NCBI RefSeq assembly: GCF_020360975.1
Contig: NW_025408668.1
Location: forward strand, 7,750,001 to 7,814,000
Direction: 5' to 3'
Origin: Hirsutella rhossiliensis
Taxonomy: Eukaryota; Ascomycota; Sordariomycetes; Hypocreales; Ophiocordycipitaceae
Length of the DNA stretch: 64,000 nucleotides
Shown here: one piece after another, positions 1 through 9,330 of the stretch
Position numbering within the stretch: position 1 is the first letter of the stretch
Layout: every line of letters starts with the position of its first letter
Notes under the pieces: model-generated
What the model was told of the DNA's origin: nothing
Databases searched by the model: none
What the model saw: only the letters and a program-made list of their open reading frames with translations
Made by a program: the position numbers and the translations under genes

Positions 1-1066
1 AGGTAGGGTGTGGGCCTCTTTCTTCGAGAAGAATCCCTCTAGATGGGTGAGCTGGGGCGGTAGACGACTACGGACACAAGCAACATGCTCAGGGTCTTCT
101 CCTGAGGAACGGAATGCTTTGTCCCTGGTAGGTCTTCTGATCCGGGAGACTTTAGCAACGGTTCGAGCACTAGGGACGGTCTGGTCAAGGCCGGAGCTTG
201 GCTCGAGCTGGACTGGATCCCGGGGCATCAACGGTTCGAGTTCGTTCCACTGTTCGAATCTCTCGTGAGACTCTACTTGGCAGACCAGGGCGTTAATCAG
301 GGCTTGATCTTCGGAGGCTTGGACCGAGGCGACGGAGACGAAGTCGGTAGCAGGGGCGGTCGTGAGCTGAAAACGGACAGACTTCTTGGCAGACGGAGAC
401 TTGGACTGAAACGACGGAGACGGAGTCGGTAACGGGGTCGGGACAGAGGCCGGAGGAGCTTGATCAGAGCGGCGCCAGTTCTTGTGGAGGATCCGGTAGC
501 GTTTCTCCTCTTTCTCGAGCAGGCGGTTCCGCCTCTCAGCGTCGGCCTGGATCTTAGGGTCGATCCGACCCGAGAGCGGGGCTTGACGAGAGAGCTGGAT
601 CGTCGGGGAGAACTTGGCGAGGCAGGAAGATCATCTGGCCAGATGATCTGTCGGGCGGCGCAGTCAAGTAGGAGGCGCTTCTCCGCATCCAGAAAAGACC
701 GATAAAGATATCATGGCCACACTCAGCTATATCAAATGTCTCGTTTGCGAACGAACGGCCATCGATGACGAAAGTGGCGACCAGCTGTTTCTGGATATAG
801 CCGGCTGGCTTTCCACGGAAGTCTTGGAGGGGAATCAGACTCGGGAGCTCCTTAATCTGGGCTCCGAGTCTTTGGGCGGCGGACTGGGCGAAGGTTGGGC
901 TAACCAGCAAACGGGTTTCGGCTCCGGTATCACAGAGGGAGCGGGCAGGTAAGCTCACACCATCCACTTGGACTTGACTTGGCAGAGTGAATGACTTGCT
1001 AGACCTACTCGCCATCTGTGACACCTTAGGGACCATCAAGGAGTCTTGTGATGGTCCTATTCGTTT
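1..1066 (-). pseudogene. pol: pol 5' part (protease and linker to reverse transcriptase), partial and frame-broken
   Basis: The -1 frame opens before the gag stop and runs into a retropepsin-like domain: the active-site region reads LCDTGAE (about 935-915) and the later hydrophobic flap end reads DIFIGLFWM (about 715-690). This frame ends at TAA 556-554. A second minus frame, open from about 600 to base 1 with no stop, continues the protein (RIDPKIQADAERRNRL, then a Pro/Ser/Thr-rich linker, then the segment before RT). The change of frame falls in a CT-run (about 584-596) where loss of two bases would explain it. Protease would cut the Gag-Pol precursor. The polymerase core itself is outside the window. 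Confidence 0.75.
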
Positions 1067-1069
1067 CCC
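1030..1069 (-). promoter_or_regulatory. candidate -1 programmed ribosomal frameshift signal at the gag/pol junction
   Basis: On the minus strand the last gag codons read TCG GGA AAC GAA TAG. The heptamer G GGA AAC (1069-1063) has the X XXY YYZ form in the gag frame. A 5-nt spacer follows (1062-1058), then a perfect 9-bp stem, GGACCATCA (1057-1049) pairing with TGATGGTCC (1038-1030) around a 10-nt loop. Slipping back one base at the heptamer leads into the protease frame with no stop before protease. All three parts expected of a -1 site (slippery heptamer, short spacer, stem) are therefore visible. Confidence 0.75.
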
Positions 1070-2196
1070 GAATCCTGATCAGAGTCGTTGGCAGGGACAG
1101 GGACGGAGGCGACACGGGAGACAGCATGGGTGCGGTCGGGACACTCGCGAGAGAGGTGCCCTGTTTTTCCACAAATAAAGCAGGTGCCATTATCCCAATG
1201 GACCCTTTTCTCATCGTCGGTCAAGGCTCTGCCAGCATCACGCGAGGTGATAGGGTCGAGCCGGTCTTGTTCGGAGTCTTGGCGGTAGTCGGAGCAGTCT
1301 TAGTCGGCGCGCGGCGAGATCGGTCGGAAGAGCGGGAGTCCTGTGTCTGCCTCATACTCCTCTTCTGGCAGTGGACAGCGTCTTTAATGAACCCACAGAA
1401 AACCTCGTAGGTCACGGACTCGTCACGGGTCTTGGTCAAGAGGCTGTTATCTAGGTTGGCCGGGATGTGCTGCCACAAGGTATGCTTCATCTGGTCCTCG
1501 GGCACGACCGGTCGCAGTTAAGTAGTCAAATTCCGCAAGAAAGTCCACAATGTCGGTCTTCCCATTCACGGTAAACTGGAGGCGTTGCAGGCGGTCAAGA
1601 GCCTCGGAAAGCTCATTCGGATTGCCATAGGCGGACTCAAGGGCTTGGATCATCTCTGCCACTCCAGAGAAGGGTCGAGTGTCAGAGGAGAAGCGGGTTT
1701 CAAGTGCTCGGCGGGCTTTTCCCTCGAGCAGGTTATACAGACAGACCATCCGGCTGTTCTCAGTCCGGAAGGTTCGTACGTCTTCGTCAAATTTGTTCTT
1801 TATGCTCAGGATGAAGGAATGGAACTCGTCCTTCTTCCCTGAGAACGTCGCGGAGACCTTGATGCGCGATTTGGCGGCGTCGCTGTACTCGGGGTTCTTG
1901 CCCTCTGGGAAGGGGGCAAAAACAGGCCAGGCAGCTTTGCCTGTTGGTCGGAAGGCCGGGCCATTTGGGCCGGCAAAAGCAGTCGAGGGCTCCCGGTGCT
2001 GTTGATTTGATTCAACAGACGGAGAGCGTTCATTTAGACGGGCCGTTAAGGCCGCAATCTGTCCCCTCATCTCGCGGATGAGAGCGTCTTGGGGGCTCGG
2101 GGCAGCCATGGCTACTATTTCGGATTCAGTGGCTTGGCCAGCAAGCCGGGCAGAACGGCGTGGCTGATCCGAGGGCAGGGCTTCCTCGGATATCAT
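1057..2196 (-). pseudogene. gag: gag (capsid-nucleocapsid), frame-broken
   Basis: The likely start is the ATG at 2196 (MISEEALPSDQ). The capsid part contains the gag-type stretch around YNLLEGKARRALE and the helical segments that follow. The nucleocapsid zinc knuckle is plain at 1182-1141: C-x2-C-x4-H-x4-C, read as CFICGKTGHLSREC. The frame is interrupted twice: near 1510 the reading passes from one minus frame to the next, and near 1265 it passes back, so two compensating indels separate the capsid start, the capsid end and the knuckle. After the knuckle the original frame runs to TAG at 1059-1057, immediately preceded by the frameshift heptamer described separately. Gag coats the element RNA and forms the particle. 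Confidence 0.8.
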
Positions 2197-2512
2197 AGTC
2201 TCGAGGTCAGAGTCTAGGGTCGGAAATGGTACCACGCGGAATCACGGTCAGATGCCTGCACGAGCAGGGACGGTCGGAGGTCAGACGGGACGAATCCCTT
2301 GGTCGGAACGGTTGGTCGGACGACTACACACACGCGTAGTCTTTGTCGGAACGGACGTGATCTCAGCCTTGAGGATCACTTGGTCGGTGGTCGGAGTCTT
2401 GGTCGGAACGGTCAGAACGGATGCGCTGGATTTACGTCAGGCGCGTGTGACGTGAAAGCTCGGTGCCTATTTGCTTAATCGCTGGCAAGCGATCTTATTG
2501 AGCTTTGAGTAG
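2197..2512 (-). other. retrotransposon leader between LTR and gag
   Basis: This stretch would hold the primer-binding site, which normally abuts the LTR. The first bases after the LTR on the minus strand (CTACTCAAAGCTCAATAAG) do not match a tRNA 3' end that I recognise. Between 2268 and 2420 the motif GGTCGGA and longer versions such as TTGGTCGGAACGG recur several times, giving a loosely repeated leader. An in-frame TGA lies just above the gag open frame, so the leader is not an N-terminal extension of gag. Confidence 0.5.
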
Positions 2513-2769
2513 TGTTACGGCCAGGCACATACGAGCCTTGACGGCTATAAAGATGTATTGGCACTATGAACGAAGACTCAAAGCTAAGGAGCAAGAAAGA
2601 AAGACTAGACTACACGACCGAGCTGGCCCTTATGTGCATATGCACGAGGTTACCTCAGCAGCGCTCAGGTAAGCACGAGGTCGCACGTGGGCACGTGATG
2701 CTGCTTGGGCACGTGACACTGGTGACGTTCTGCGCTGGTGTCTCTACGCTGGCGCGCAGGGTCGTGACA
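2513..2769 (-). repeat. 5' LTR of the retrotransposon (257 bp)
   Basis: On the minus strand the block begins TGTCACGACC and ends GGCCGTAACA; these ends are imperfect inverted repeats (8 of 10 match) with the TG...CA termini typical of LTRs, and gag starts about 317 bp further in. Three CACGTG hexamers lie at 2684-2689, 2692-2697 and 2710-2715. A TTTATAG TATA-like box sits near 2542-2549, close to the inner end. The second LTR is outside the window, so the boundaries rest on the terminal repeats alone. Confidence 0.7.
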
Positions 2770-3528
2770 GAATGTAACTGCTTATATAGCCTGGCCCTCC
2801 CTCTTCGGCTATAATGCCTTGAAATAAGCCAAATATTGGTTTTATGGCACTCGACTAGGGCCGAGGAGATGAACGGACCCCCACTACTTCCTCCCTAAGC
2901 GAGCCGAGACGGCTTTATTGCCCGATTGGCAGCAGGAGCAAGCAGAGAAGCGGCCGAGTTGTGGCGTATCCTGTCGGCTCGTCCTCACGCAATTACCATG
3001 GGTGCCATGTATACCTCGTCCTACACACATGCGCGAAAGGAAAAGCTCCTTTCTTCCATGTTGAATTGCAGAATAACCCGACTCGGGTCTGGTCCGGGTC
3101 ACATTTTCTGATTTCCTGCCAAGCCAAGGCTACCTCGGCTTCATTGGATCGAACATGCTGGCTCGCTGAGAAACTCTATTGCTGCATCGTCTCGGTAAAA
3201 TGCAACCAGTCCACGTGGGCACGAAAAGAACATAGATTCAATCTGTCATGAAGGAGGGACGGATGATTGGTTGTGCTTGAGGAATGTCATTATAGCAGGT
3301 GTTCAGTAACGATGCCGTGGTATCTACTAATCAAGGAATCCCAACGCTTGGTCATTCTCGGGCTCCTGTGCCCGTCCAAGAGGTAACTAGCAGGTTTGAC
3401 GCACAACTCCCGAAACGCCTTTCCGAGCCCCAGAGTCATCGATCCTCGTCGTCATCATTGCCATGGCAGTGCCAGTCGTGCGCTTGCTCGTCATCAAGGT
3501 CGGCCCGCGTGACGGTTCAGGCATCCTC
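2770..3528. other. gene-free stretch between retrotransposon and annexin
   Basis: No coding region is supported. Just outside the LTR there is a TATA-like TTATATAG (about 2782-2790) and an AT-richer stretch to about 2860. The remainder is the 3' flank of the annexin gene. Confidence 0.5.
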
Positions 3529-4983
3529 CTAGTCGCCGATGCACGCCAACATCAATCTTCCGTAGTCGCCCGATGTCTCGCCCTTGATGCGGCTTCCAAG
3601 ACTCTTGCTGTATTTTTGCTGGTAGGCGCCCTTGACGTTGGCTAATGTGTTGCGGTCCCAGTGGAAGCGGACGACGCGGGAGACGAGGAGGTGGTCCTTG
3701 GTGCCCAGGCCCGCCATGGATTCCTCGAGAAGCGTTGCGGCATGCATATACTTGTCCACGGCATAACGCAGCTGGAAAAGAAGCGCGTCTTGCATGTGCC
3801 CGGAAAATTCCTATTGTCCCATTCAATCAGTACGAGCCATTGCCGGCAGGTCCAGGGGCAGGCGAAACTTACCGATTTGATGACCTTTTCCAGGTCGCGG
3901 TTGAACTTTTGCTTGTAGCTGTGCGCGATGGCGCGGATCTGATTGTCGTTTCTGTAGGAGAGGATGCTGCAGACTAGGAGCTCGTCTGTGCCCATCCTGC
4001 CCTCGGTAGCTTTGTAAACCTGCATCACGTCGTCGTCGACCTGCTGCGGAATCACTGGCGCGGCGTCCTCGGCGCGGTTGGCCGACAGGACCATGAGGAA
4101 ATGCCTCTCCGTCTTCATGCTCAGGTCGCCCTTTGCCGCGTCCTCGAGGCTCTTGTGGAACGTCTGCTTGTATGCACTCTTGATTGCCTTCATGTCGGCG
4201 TTGGACCTGGAGAGCAGGATGTCGTTGAGAACGACTTCCTTGGTGCCTGGGCCTGCCATGGCGTCGTACAAGCCGTGGACATCGGCCAGCAACGGGCCGC
4301 GGGCGAGCTGCACCAGTGCCTTTTCGAACCAGCTGCTCGTCTCGCTCTTAATGTCCTTGATCAAGCTGCGCCTAAAGTTGCGGTCAAAGGTGTTTCGGAG
4401 GAGATCGATCTGCAATGGATCCTTGTTGGACAGGACGCGAATGAGCGCCTTCTCGTCCGTGCCGAATCCCTTCATGGCGCTCCGCAGCGCCTGGGCATCT
4501 CCAGAGGCATCCCATTGAATGATCTGAGGTGCGCCGTAGCCCAACGTGGGCGGCGTGGGTTGAGCAGGAGCGCCATAATGCTGAGGGGGCGGCGGGCCGT
4601 ACGAGGAGGCAGCCTGAGGAGGCGGCTGACCATACTGGCCGGGTGGAGGCGCCGGGGAGTGGTGTCCGTAATGCTGGGGCGGAGGAGCGCCGTACTGACC
4701 AGGCGGCGGGGGCGGCGGGTGATGGCCATACGGAGACTGCTGCGGGGGGTACTGGCCCGGCGGGGGCGGCGGAGGCTGCTGGTAGTATCCTCCCTGCTGA
4801 GGGGGATATTGGCCGGCGGGCGGGTACTGTCCGTGAGGAGGCGGAGGAGCTTGAGGATAGTGACCGTAGCCTTGGTGAGGAGGGGGCGGTTCTACAAGGT
4901 TCAAATGTCAGGGCAAACAGGAGGGACACGAGGCGTCCGGGCAACTCACGGCCGTAGGATTGGCCGTAGCCTGGATACGACAT
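3529..4983 (-). CDS. annexin with a Pro/Gly/Tyr-rich N-terminal tail
   Basis: Calcium-dependent phospholipid-binding protein of the fungal annexin group. Three exons on the minus strand: 4983-4950, 4891-3873 and 3810-3529, giving 444 residues. The first exon codes only MSYPGYGQSYG plus one base; introns start GTGAGT and GTAAGT and end TAG. Splicing restores the family sequence VIKSEFSGHMQDALL across intron 2. Residues 1 to about 135 are repeats of the type GQYPP and PPPPHQG, typical of euascomycete annexins. Four annexin repeats follow. The calcium-type loop GFGTDE is clear in repeat 1; the equivalents GPGTKE, GRMGTDE and GLGTKD in repeats 2 to 4 are partly altered, so calcium affinity may differ between repeats. 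Likely role is membrane organisation or trafficking. No neighbour suggests a pathway. Confidence 0.93.
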
Positions 4984-6765
4984 GGCGAAGTCGACGGTTG
5001 AAGCAGAGAGTGCGCAAGAGCAACTAGTTCGGCTTCGCGACCTTTGGGAAAAGTGTTGCTGCTCGGTCAAGGCCTCTCGGGCGGCGAGGGGATGGATGGA
5101 TGGGGGAAGAAATCGAGGATGGCGGCGCGGGGAGGAAAAGGTGGGCAGCCAAGGCTTTAAGCACGTGTGGACTTGGCGAGCCTTCCTCATGACGCGAACA
5201 AGAGGACTATTTACGGCGAGTCCTCCGAGGTACGGCATTAGTCAAGGTGTACATACACGAGCTGGGGCTTGTGGCTGAGTCGAAGCAAAGCCGCCTGCCA
5301 AATGCCTTTCGTGGCTCCGCCGCAGGTCGATCAGCCGCCACGACCAGGAGGATGACGTTGCCCTTACGCCTCGGATGCAGTACTGTATGTACTGTACATT
5401 GTACAGTGCTAGAAAAAGTTAGAGGGGCTTTGGGGAGGGCGGCCTTGGCTCGCCTGCACAGCCACTTGTGGGGCGACCCGGTCTGGCATGTACAAATCTC
5501 AGGCTCTGACCGGGTAACGTGCCGGGGCGAGGGACGCCGACGGCATGCGCCTTCTGATGGCTGTGATGGCACGAGGCTATGGAACTAGAACAAAGGTTGA
5601 CGTGTGCAGTAACCAAGTGGCGGACCAAGGCCTCGCACCGACGCAGATTCCGAGGTAAGTTACATGATCGGTACCTGAGATGTGGCGCATGGGCCATTGG
5701 TCCTCCATCTCGCCTGCAGAACGCGCGTCTCCAGCAACGCGCGCCGTCGTGGGCTTTTCCAAAGAGAATTGCCCACACCGAGCTCGACTCTGCTTCGCAG
5801 CAAGCTTTGCATAGGGCGGCGAATGAGTTTTCGCGCTCGTTGCACAAGAGCCTCGACTTGCTAGCAGCTTCGCAACATGCTGGTTGAGAGTCACGGCAAG
5901 GCAAGGGAAACGAAACGAAACAAAAACAAAGTGGACAAAACAGTGGCTGGCGTGCGTGTGGGATAGAGAGAGCTCAGCCACCGTCACCTGAACAGCAGGG
6001 CAGTGGGGAGTGCCGGATTGATTATCTATCTAATGCCAAGACGCTTTGCGCCCCTCGGTTTTCAATGCCTCCCTGCGCGGCCGAAATTTCGCTCCATTGG
6101 ATTCAATGCTTTTTTCTCTCTTGTAATTACAAGGAAGGACATAAGCAGACTCTTCCTCGCAAGTGCTGGCCGGCGCTTATTCCGAGTCTGGAGACCCGTT
6201 GCGTGAGTCCTGGCTGGGCTCCAGTTGCTTCGCACAGTGCAGGACACCACCGCAGCATTACTAAGAGTCCGCTGTACTGTATCTGTATTCGCTAGAGCCG
6301 AGCCGTTCTAGAAACCCTGGGCCCCCCTGCCACAGCGCCCGAAGCCCCGCCAGGCGCCCAACGGCTGGCAGTCGGTGCCTCCCCCGCTGCCAGGTCCGGA
6401 GCGATCCGGCCCCGTCACTGCAAAATCCGCCAACCTCCAGATATTTTTGTTTGGCCCAGCCACCGACAATTGCAACGCACCCCGTGTGAATTGGCCGCGC
6501 AAAGATGGATGGCAGAGCGCCGCTGGCACGTGCCGCCGCTCTGCCGCCTTTTCCTTCCCGTCTCTTTTCCTCTCTCTCTCTCTGTCGCTTCTCCTTTGCA
6601 GACCTCCTTTGCAGACCTTTCTCTTCGTCCTCCGCTTCAGCATCCTAGTCGTTGATGCGCCAACGCCTGATTCCGCTCTCTCTTCTCCGCATCGCACCAC
6701 TCACGCCCCCATCCATCCACCTCCCAACGGTGGATAAAGGAGAAACCAGACAAACCCCCCTCGAG
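4984..6765. other. intergenic region between annexin and a secreted-protein gene (divergent promoters)
   Basis: No exon is supported on either strand. It holds the annexin promoter (minus) and that of the gene starting at 6766 (plus). Visible landmarks are the inverted repeat ACTGTAC-ATT-GTACAGT at 5391-5407, an A-rich run at about 5905-5940, a CT-rich initiator-like tract at about 6540-6600, and a short direct duplication of CCTTTGCAGACCT at about 6593-6618 just upstream of the start. Confidence 0.5.
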
Positions 6766-7503
6766 ATGCGTCGCTTCCTCTCCGTGCTTGCCGCCCTGTC
6801 GGCTTGCATCTCCGCCGCCGCCGCCCTCCCGCATCCCAGTGTCCTGCCCCGTGCCGATGGCCACGGGAAGCCACGGTACTCGGTCGTGCCTCTTGAGCCC
6901 GGCGATGGCGCGCCCGGTCAGGAAAGCCATGTCAGCTCCGGCCCCGTCACCAAGACGGTGTTCAAGACGGAGAGCCCTGTCACGCGCGTCATTGTCAAGA
7001 CGGAGAACCCGGTCACGCGCGTCATTGTCGAGACGGGGAGCCCGGTCACGCGCGTCGTTGTCAAGACTGCCGAACCCCAGACCGTCACAAAGTCGGTCCC
7101 GCTGCCCGCAGCGGAATCCCTCCCCGCCGCGAGCCATGGGGCCACGATAATTGTCTCTGTGTGCCCGGGCGCTTCCTCCAGCTCCGCAGCGGGCCCTGCC
7201 ACTACGCCTCCGGCTCCCACTCCTCCTCCCGGCGCCGCGCCCTCGTCCCCTGCCTGCGAGGAAGCTACTCTGTTCGCCTCGTCCCTCGCCTCGAGAGATG
7301 GGCCTCTCATCGACGTGCCTCCGCCAACCTCTGTCCTCGTCATGGCGCCAACCACATTGAGCACCGCTGTGTCCACTCCACAGCCCTGGTTGCCGTCGCC
7401 GCCTCCATCGCCATCGTCAGCGGTCCCAGACTGGGACAGCCAGGTGCCAACAGCCTATCCAGCCTGGAACGGAACCGGCGCCTATCGAAACCGCCGGTCG
7501 TGA
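6766..7503 (+). CDS. small secreted protein with 11-residue tandem repeats, Ser/Pro-rich
   Basis: Single-exon gene, 245 residues from the ATG at 6766; this start is chosen because it begins directly with a signal peptide (MRRFLSVLAALSACISAAAA) and follows a CT-rich promoter tract, whereas the upstream in-frame ATG at 6652 would bury the signal. After the signal there are four 33-bp units (6946-7077) coding for VTRVIVKTENP-like repeats, then a Ser/Pro/Thr-rich region likely to be O-glycosylated. Only two cysteines follow the signal peptide, so it is not a typical disulfide-rich effector. No known domain is recognised. It may be a cell-wall or secreted repeat protein. The C-terminus is plain and hydrophilic, without a GPI signal. 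Confidence 0.7.
   Translation: MRRFLSVLAALSACISAAAALPHPSVLPRADGHGKPRYSVVPLEPGDGAPGQESHVSSGPVTKTVFKTESPVTRVIVKTENPVTRVIVETGSPVTRVVVKTAEPQTVTKSVPLPAAESLPAASHGATIIVSVCPGASSSSAAGPATTPPAPTPPPGAAPSSPACEEATLFASSLASRDGPLIDVPPPTSVLVMAPTTLSTAVSTPQPWLPSPPPSPSSAVPDWDSQVPTAYPAWNGTGAYRNRRS
6946..7077 (+). repeat. 33-bp coding tandem repeat, four units
   Basis: Units begin at 6946 (diverged), 6979, 7012 and 7045, each beginning GTCAC and encoding 11 residues of the form VTRVIVKTxxP. The last three are nearly identical at DNA level, which suggests recent unit duplication or homogenisation inside the secreted-protein gene. Confidence 0.85.
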
Positions 7504-8347
7504 CATGGCACTGTGGGAGATGGCATAGAGGTTATTCAACGTGCAGCCTCCGACCGGCGGTGAGGAATTTGCCGCAGATATAAAGGCGGTCAATTAAGAG
7601 ACGTAATGACGTGCGAATCGAGGAGAGGCGCAAGCGTGGGACGACGGCATTACAGTCGAGAGGAGCTCTCGCGGGCCCTTTGCAACGCAGACCAAGCGCT
7701 GGGAAGCGTTGTCGGTACACGACCTGCCACTGACCATAATGCAAACCTTGGGTCAGTGCAGACAGAGAGCAATTAGCACACATAGACATTTACATAATAC
7801 TACTAATCGCAAACCGAGCGAGACACGATGCGTGAGGAGAGGCCAACTTACGCCGTGGCTTGTTCACCCGCGGCGATGCGGCCGTCGGCGTCATTCGCTC
7901 CCAGGAGTTGAAGAGGAAGAGAACTGGACATCTGCCAGGGCCAAGCCAGCGTTCAGGTACGAATTGGCGTCACCGCATCCCCGAAAACCTTGTGGAACCG
8001 CTCGTCACCGCCAATCGGGCGCATCCACGTCCAACCAACATGGAGCGACCCACTTGCGCTGGGCAGCAATTCACTAATGACGGAGCTCGACGCACACACG
8101 CACGGGGGTCTATATGTATGTTACGTGCAGGCCGAGAGGAGGAGACGGAAGAGGCAGTCAGCCCTCTTCCTCTTTCTTGTCGTCAATTGCGAATGTCATT
8201 GTCCCCCGTTGCGGCAGACCGGCCATCGACGCCGAGCCAACTCTCCCGGGTCCCCACTTATACGGCCCGCGGCCGCCTTCAGCTCGGCCCCAGATCGGCG
8301 CCGTATATACGTACCGGCACCCAGCCCAACCACCGCCGGCGCCCAAT
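7504..8347. other. intergenic region and promoter of the second secreted-protein gene
   Basis: No gene is supported. A TATA-like TATATA at 8304-8309 (within CCGTATATACGTACC) lies about 40 bp before the next ATG and is the likely core promoter element. Confidence 0.5.
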
Positions 8348-8812
8348 ATGCGCCATGGAACCAATCCAATGCCGAAGACGGTCTCTCTCGGCATAGTGTT
8401 TCTGCTGGGACTGACGGCGTGGGCCCTCGACCCAGAAGCTCACCTCAAGGCCATGGCCGTACCCGACTTCACGACCACCATCACGGCGCCCAGCAACAAG
8501 GACCTGGCGCGCCGAGCCGAAGCAGAGGGCTCGTCGTGCTCCCCCGAGGGCCAGTGGAACTGCATAACGAACACGTGGCAGCGCTGTGCGGGCGGGCGCT
8601 GGAGCGTCGTCATGGATAGCGCCGCAGGCACCGTCTGCCGCCCTGCCGGGCAGACGAGCGACTTTAGGATCGAGCACGATGGGAATGCCGGCGGGAGTGC
8701 CGGCGGAGGTGCCGGCGGGGCGGGCACCACGAGTGGTGCGTCGAGGGGATCTGTTGGCGTCGGGGCGTTTGTTGCGGTGGCCTTGTTGTCGTGGACTGTC
8801 CTGTTGCATTGA
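8348..8812 (+). CDS. small Cys/Trp-rich secreted protein, probably GPI-anchored
   Basis: Single exon, 154 residues from 8348 or 147 from the ATG at 8369 (MPKTVSLG), which begins the hydrophobic signal segment more directly. The mature part has a compact cysteine motif, C-x7-C-x7-C-x16-C, with tryptophans in QWNC, TWQRC and GRWSV, ending AAGTVC. This resembles fungal chitin-binding modules of the CBM19 type (pattern C..G.W......C..GT.C), but one expected cysteine is serine here (MDSAAGTVC). A Gly/Ala/Ser-rich linker follows, and the protein ends in a hydrophobic tail (VGVGAFVAVALLSWTVLLH) as expected for a GPI-anchor signal. Inferred role is at the cell wall or plasma membrane; the chitin link is tentative. 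Confidence 0.72.
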   Translation: MRHGTNPMPKTVSLGIVFLLGLTAWALDPEAHLKAMAVPDFTTTITAPSNKDLARRAEAEGSSCSPEGQWNCITNTWQRCAGGRWSVVMDSAAGTVCRPAGQTSDFRIEHDGNAGGSAGGGAGGAGTTSGASRGSVGVGAFVAVALLSWTVLLH

Positions 8813-9330
8813 GAGATCGACCCCAGGCGGGCCGCATGAGAGAGCCAGGCCGGACCAAATCAAGACTTATGCGGACTTTGGAGCAACACGTACAGTAATT
8901 ACATACTCTCCCAAGATGATGGTGATGTATGCAGACAGCGCATAAGCACCCAGCAGTGATTGGCCTGGTCAAATCGTCAGCCCGTCTTGCGGGCCGTGGC
9001 TTCGCAGCATCCTCTACACCACCTCGTCGCCGAGTTGGGACGCAAGAGCAGCGTGGTCGGTCAGTCTTTGTTTTGGATTAGGGCCTTGGGGGCACCCGCC
9101 AAACCACTGTCAGTTAGCATAGCTGTTCGCCTCCATCTCTACGAGCTCATCACGCGTCCATCCGCCGCCGATTTCCGCCCCCTTTCCCCCTCCGCTCCAA
9201 CTCACACCACCGACGAAGCGGAGTACAGAATAGCCTTTTATTTCCGCGAGCGACATCCAAAACCCTCTACGCCGCGGGGCAAAAAAGGCGAGCTCTGTCC
9301 CTTTCTTCTTCATTCACTTCCCCTCGAGCA
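8813..9330. other. intergenic region before the SDR gene
   Basis: No gene seen. The last 150 bases before 9331 are pyrimidine-rich, as is common for fungal promoters. Confidence 0.45.

Larger units (their letters stand above)
1..2769 (-). mobile_element. 5' part of a degenerate Ty3/gypsy-type LTR retrotransposon
   Basis: Read on the minus strand, the order is LTR (2769-2513), untranslated leader, gag with a CCHC zinc knuckle, retropepsin-like protease, and a linker leading into the region that precedes reverse transcriptase (motif LPPQLTHLEGFFSKKEAHTLP-like at positions 65-3). The element continues past base 1, so RT, RNase H, integrase and the second LTR are not in the window. Gag followed directly by protease before RT fits the Metaviridae (Ty3/gypsy) order; family assignment would be firm only with integrase position. 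At least three frame changes break the coding region (about 1510, 1265 and 590), so this copy is probably inactive as it stands. The target-site duplication cannot be checked because only one end is visible. Confidence 0.88.

Noticed and set aside
4101..5027. A 308-codon open frame on the plus strand
   Set aside because: Antisense to annexin and its proline-rich tail; Arg/Gly-rich mirror composition only.
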